A stretch of 64,000 bases of DNA, from NCBI RefSeq assembly GCF_009668025.1, contig NZ_WJXZ01000002.1, positions 441,216-505,215 of the forward strand. Direction: 5' to 3'. The position numbers were made by a program, and so were the translations under genes. This DNA is from Larkinella terrae (GTDB lineage Bacteria; Bacteroidota; Bacteroidia; Cytophagales; Spirosomataceae). Positions 61,765 through 64,000 of this stretch are shown in pieces. The notes under the pieces were generated by a model. The model did not search any database. It was not told where the DNA came from and saw only the letters and a program-made list of their open reading frames with translations. Position 1 is the stretch's first letter, and every line of letters starts with the position of its first letter.

Positions 61765-62907
61765 TCAGACGATAATCTGCTTGGAAAGCAAATCGAGATA
61801 CATGTCAGAACCTAATATTTCTTCCGGCGTTTCGATCGTACCAATCTGGAGCAGAAAATCACGCAGGTCAGCAGAAATTTCGTAGGTGACGTACAGTCGG
61901 CGGTCAAAAAGGATTGGCGCATCTTCTAAATCACAGATAGAATACCGATCCTGATTGAATACAACCCTTTTCGTGTTGATGAGTTTTTGCCGGTGCGGTT
62001 TTTGGTAAGCGTCTGCTTGTTGTTCCAGTTCGTGCTGATCAAGGAATTTGTGAATGTAATTCCAACCTTCCCACTGCTCAGGGTATCTGGTTAAATATTG
62101 CCAGAATGAATCATACAGGTGTTGAAGGCTCAGTTGACAGTACGTGTCGCGGTCACAACCAGCTTCCGGAACAATAGGATCGAGAAAGGATAATACGTTA
62201 TTCAAGTTTCTTTCCCGATAACTAATAACCGGTACAATGGGGGTTTTAGTTAAGTAAGACAGGAAACCAACACCTTTGCGGGCCCACACATTTTTGGCCC
62301 CGAAGCGCACCTGGACCTCTTTATCTTCCTGACGGTTGATGCCCGTAGTACTGGTCACACCGTCGATAAAGATTACCAGGGAAGTTCCTGCCCGCAGTTC
62401 ACGGATGACCTGAAGAGTCGATGATGTCTCTTCTGCATCCAGAATCTGGAATGAATTGGTTAGTTTGTGTTTTTTCTGAAGACCTCTGATTGTTGACCAG
62501 ATGTCTTTGCCCTGTTCCTGATAGGTACCCCTGCTGACCAGTAATGCAAGATCAATGCCGTTGCGATAAAGATAACTGGTCAGCAGGCGGTAGGAGCCCA
62601 AATGAAAAGTACAATAAATATTGGGTTGCTGGCTGTTAATCAGCTTCCGAATAGGTCCTTTTGTTTGAATCAGGTCGTTAGCAGTCAAAAATTGCTGGTC
62701 GAAGGTGGTATAAACCTGCTGCAGTAGCAATTTCTGAAAAAGGTCCTCGTGCTTCTCTATCGGAATCTCAGGCAGAATGTTCTGGACACTAGCCGAGAAC
62801 GTCGTAAATTTAAAGAGGTACCCTTTTTCTTTCCGAAGATCCAGAGATTCGAATTGTTGACGACAACGATCGAGTTCTCTCTGATATTGATGCACGAAGT
62901 TGCTCAT
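61765..62907 (-). CDS. LpxL/HtrB-like acyltransferase homologue with PqqD/RRE-like C-terminus
   Basis: A 380-residue protein without membrane helix. Residues 90-290 resemble lysophospholipid/lipid A acyltransferases (LpxL/HtrB): TFHLGSYRLL (100-109) at the HxxxxE/D site, FIDGVTS (180-186) at the DQ-type site, FGAKNVWARKG (202-212) and PIVPVISYRE (223-232). The catalytic acid is replaced: H102 is followed five residues later by R107. The last 75 residues (VVFNQDRYSICDLEDAPILF, then a short helical run) look like a PqqD/RRE peptide-binding winged helix. It follows a peptide gene by 11 nt, so it probably acts on the peptide. Confidence 0.6.
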   Translation of the reverse strand: MSNFVHQYQRELDRCRQQFESLDLRKEKGYLFKFTTFSASVQNILPEIPIEKHEDLFQKLLLQQVYTTFDQQFLTANDLIQTKGPIRKLINSQQPNIYCTFHLGSYRLLTSYLYRNGIDLALLVSRGTYQEQGKDIWSTIRGLQKKHKLTNSFQILDAEETSSTLQVIRELRAGTSLVIFIDGVTSTTGINRQEDKEVQVRFGAKNVWARKGVGFLSYLTKTPIVPVISYRERNLNNVLSFLDPIVPEAGCDRDTYCQLSLQHLYDSFWQYLTRYPEQWEGWNYIHKFLDQHELEQQADAYQKPHRQKLINTKRVVFNQDRYSICDLEDAPILFDRRLYVTYEISADLRDFLLQIGTIETPEEILGSDMYLDLLSKQIIV

Positions 62908-62918
62908 AGAAATAGGAA

Positions 62919-63113
62919 TTAAGAAAGTGCCAGTTTATCCTGTGCGTTTGGTTGCAAACCGGTGAAAGAAGGCATCCATTCACAGCAAACCTGATCAGCT
63001 TTGCCAGCCAAACGGATGCTGTTACCGGTTTCGTTTTTAGCGATTACATTCAAATTGAGAGTAGCAGAGTTCAATAATTGCTTAGCGGAATTGATAACAA
63101 ATGACTTTTTCAT
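62919..63113 (-). CDS. Candidate ribosomal peptide precursor (RiPP-like), Cys-Cys core
   Basis: A 64-residue peptide. The leader-like N-terminal part (MKKSFVINSAKQLLNSATLN) is basic and helical; the C-terminal part from about residue 38 contains the vicinal Cys43-Cys44 (QVCCEWMPSFTGLQP). There is no signal peptide or lipobox. Small size, leader/core appearance and placement 11 nt before a gene with a PqqD/RRE-like domain suggest a modified peptide. It could instead be a small protein subunit; no family was recognised. Confidence 0.55.
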   Translation of the reverse strand: MKKSFVINSAKQLLNSATLNLNVIAKNETGNSIRLAGKADQVCCEWMPSFTGLQPNAQDKLALS

Positions 63114-63198
63114 GGCGATAGATGCTGTTAGAGTTGATTAATTTTTCAGTCATCAATCGATCATTTTTGCCCGGGATTATTTTGCCGATTGACTGTGA

Positions 63199-63206
63199 CA
63201 AAATTA
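63199..63206 (-). promoter_or_regulatory. -7 element for the peptide operon
   Basis: TAATTTTG on the - strand (63206-63199) matches TAnnTTTG; the leader to the ATG at 63113 would be about 80 nt. No well-placed -33 TTG was found. Confidence 0.35.
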
Positions 63207-63260
63207 CCGGGCGAGAGGAGGGAAAAGAATGGAAGATTTTGTCTAAAATATTATGCAGCT

Positions 63261-63292
63261 TTAGTAACTAATTACTATTTTTGATTAGTAAT
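63261..63292. promoter_or_regulatory. Repeated TTAGTAA half-sites in the divergent promoter
   Basis: TTAGTAAC (63261-63268), ATTACTA (63271-63277) and TTAGTAAT (63285-63292): two direct copies 24 bp apart, about two helical turns, and an inverted repeat ATTACTA-N8-TAGTAAT. LytTR regulators bind paired direct repeats with a similar spacing. The sequence TATTTTTG (63276-63283) in it could be the -7 element of the LytTR gene. Confidence 0.4.
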
Positions 63293-63332
63293 TTAGCACA
63301 GTGCAAGAAGTAGAATAAGAATTAGAGCCGCA

Positions 63333-64000
63333 ATGACCGAAGTATTGCTAAATCTGAAATACATCAGAAGGCCTTTCAAGAGTCTGAGTATTTTGCTATT
63401 GGCGTTCTTCACATTTCAAGCTTTCAGTTGGGTGTTCGCTTTCGAAAAGAACGTAAGTATCGTAAAGAAGCTCGGTGGACCTCTCAGTTACATCTGGATT
63501 CTATTTCGGGGAGGAATTCTGCCGGAAATCTCGACCCTGATCATTGTGCTCATGCTTCTTAATATTTACCATGAAGCCTGTCAGATCAAACGTCTTGAAC
63601 TAACCCCTAAAAAAGTGTTCAAATATGAGGTAAAAATTTTACCCGTAATGCTGATCGCTTTTTTTCTCTTTAATCCGGTTACGCAAACCGTCCGCTATTT
63701 ACTGGTCGAATTCCCAAGTTATAACCTTGATCTTTATCTGGAGAACTATCTCCAGGGCACTTATAATATCAAACTTTATTTTACGTATTTGATTCCGGTC
63801 CTGATTATGGGGTATGGTGCGGTCAATGGATCATTGATTATTGACATCATGGAACAGCGCCGACAGCAAAAGAAACGCACGAGCGAAACACCAGATCCAT
63901 TTCAGTCGTTAACTCCCCAGCCCGGTGCTTACCTGACGCACCTGAAAGTCAAAAGCACGTATGGCGAAACCATCATTGCCGTTCAGGACTGTTTCTGGTT
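63333..64000 (+). CDS. Membrane-anchored LytTR-family regulator (3' partial)
   Basis: The frame starts at ATG 63333 and runs through the right edge with 222 codons visible. Four hydrophobic segments (about residues 17-36, 48-73, 92-115 and 140-160) are followed by a basic linker (MEQRRQQKKRTSE, about 168-180) and the beginning of a LytTR DNA-binding domain (LTHLKVKSTYGETIIAVQDC, about 201-220). This is a common Bacteroidota design of membrane-bound LytTR regulator. It is divergent from the peptide operon and is the obvious candidate regulator. Confidence 0.78.
   Translation, partial: MTEVLLNLKYIRRPFKSLSILLLAFFTFQAFSWVFAFEKNVSIVKKLGGPLSYIWILFRGGILPEISTLIIVLMLLNIYHEACQIKRLELTPKKVFKYEVKILPVMLIAFFLFNPVTQTVRYLLVEFPSYNLDLYLENYLQGTYNIKLYFTYLIPVLIMGYGAVNGSLIIDIMEQRRQQKKRTSETPDPFQSLTPQPGAYLTHLKVKSTYGETIIAVQDCFW

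Overview
The window is chromosomal DNA of a Bacteroidota bacterium, most likely order Cytophagales near Spirosoma/Larkinella/Rudanella (family Spirosomataceae). The taxonomic cues are GldD, a DUF4270 lipoprotein, TonB-dependent receptors with carboxypeptidase-like N-domains, two Wzi-type proteins, promoter motifs of the Bacteroidota form (TTG, about 20 nt, then TAnnTTTG) and mostly absent Shine-Dalgarno sequences. No rRNA, tRNA or CRISPR array is visible. Genus assignment is inference.

From 1 to about 33 kb the content is mainly housekeeping and envelope genes with balanced base composition: an amino-acid permease (cut by the window edge), a YugP-type metallopeptidase, RfaE2, a YbhN-like membrane protein, PanD and PanC, a half-length starch-synthase-like protein, a DUF4270 lipoprotein, GlmS, RidA, GltX, an AIM24-family protein, GldD, a TonB receptor, a large hybrid histidine kinase, an aldo/keto reductase, a monooxygenase-like small protein, a 1191-residue MG2/TonB-plug protein, an acyl-CoA thioesterase, a first Wzi, an AsmA-like protein and a pentapeptide-repeat protein. 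A small divergent module follows (exonuclease-VIII-like PD-(D/E)XK nuclease, an unknown protein, an XRE regulator). Many gaps in this part carry long, often perfect, inverted repeats built from similar short words.

From 33.9 to 60.5 kb lies one exopolysaccharide/capsule locus in two converging arms. The + arm (33.9-43.5 kb) holds a CpsB-type phosphatase, UDP-glucose dehydrogenase, UDP-xylose synthase, a glycosyltransferase, CMP kinase, GDP-fucose synthase, GDP-mannose dehydratase and a second Wzi. The - arm, read from 60.5 kb down to 43.6 kb, holds Wza, Wzc with a Gly-Tyr repeat tail, a priming sugar transferase, a GT2, a CMP-sugar synthetase-like enzyme, a 2-hydroxyacid dehydrogenase, an SDR, a Wzx flippase, a glycosidase-like protein, a GT42/MptE-like protein, a Wzy polymerase, three more glycosyltransferases and an acyltransferase. 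Predicted precursors are UDP-GlcA, UDP-xylose, GDP-fucose and a CMP-activated acid. The distal genes (43.6-51.6 kb) are strongly AT-rich, as expected of exchanged serotype genes. A short element (ACTC, 0-7 nt, AACGTTAT) precedes at least seven genes of this locus on both strands, with a weaker eighth copy.

From 60.9 to 64 kb there is an IS5-type remnant followed by a compact divergent cassette: a 64-residue Cys-Cys precursor-like peptide, a LpxL-type acyltransferase homologue with an altered catalytic motif and a PqqD/RRE-like tail, and a membrane-anchored LytTR regulator cut by the window end. This is the best candidate for an undescribed system: a peptide-modification (possibly lipopeptide RiPP) pathway.
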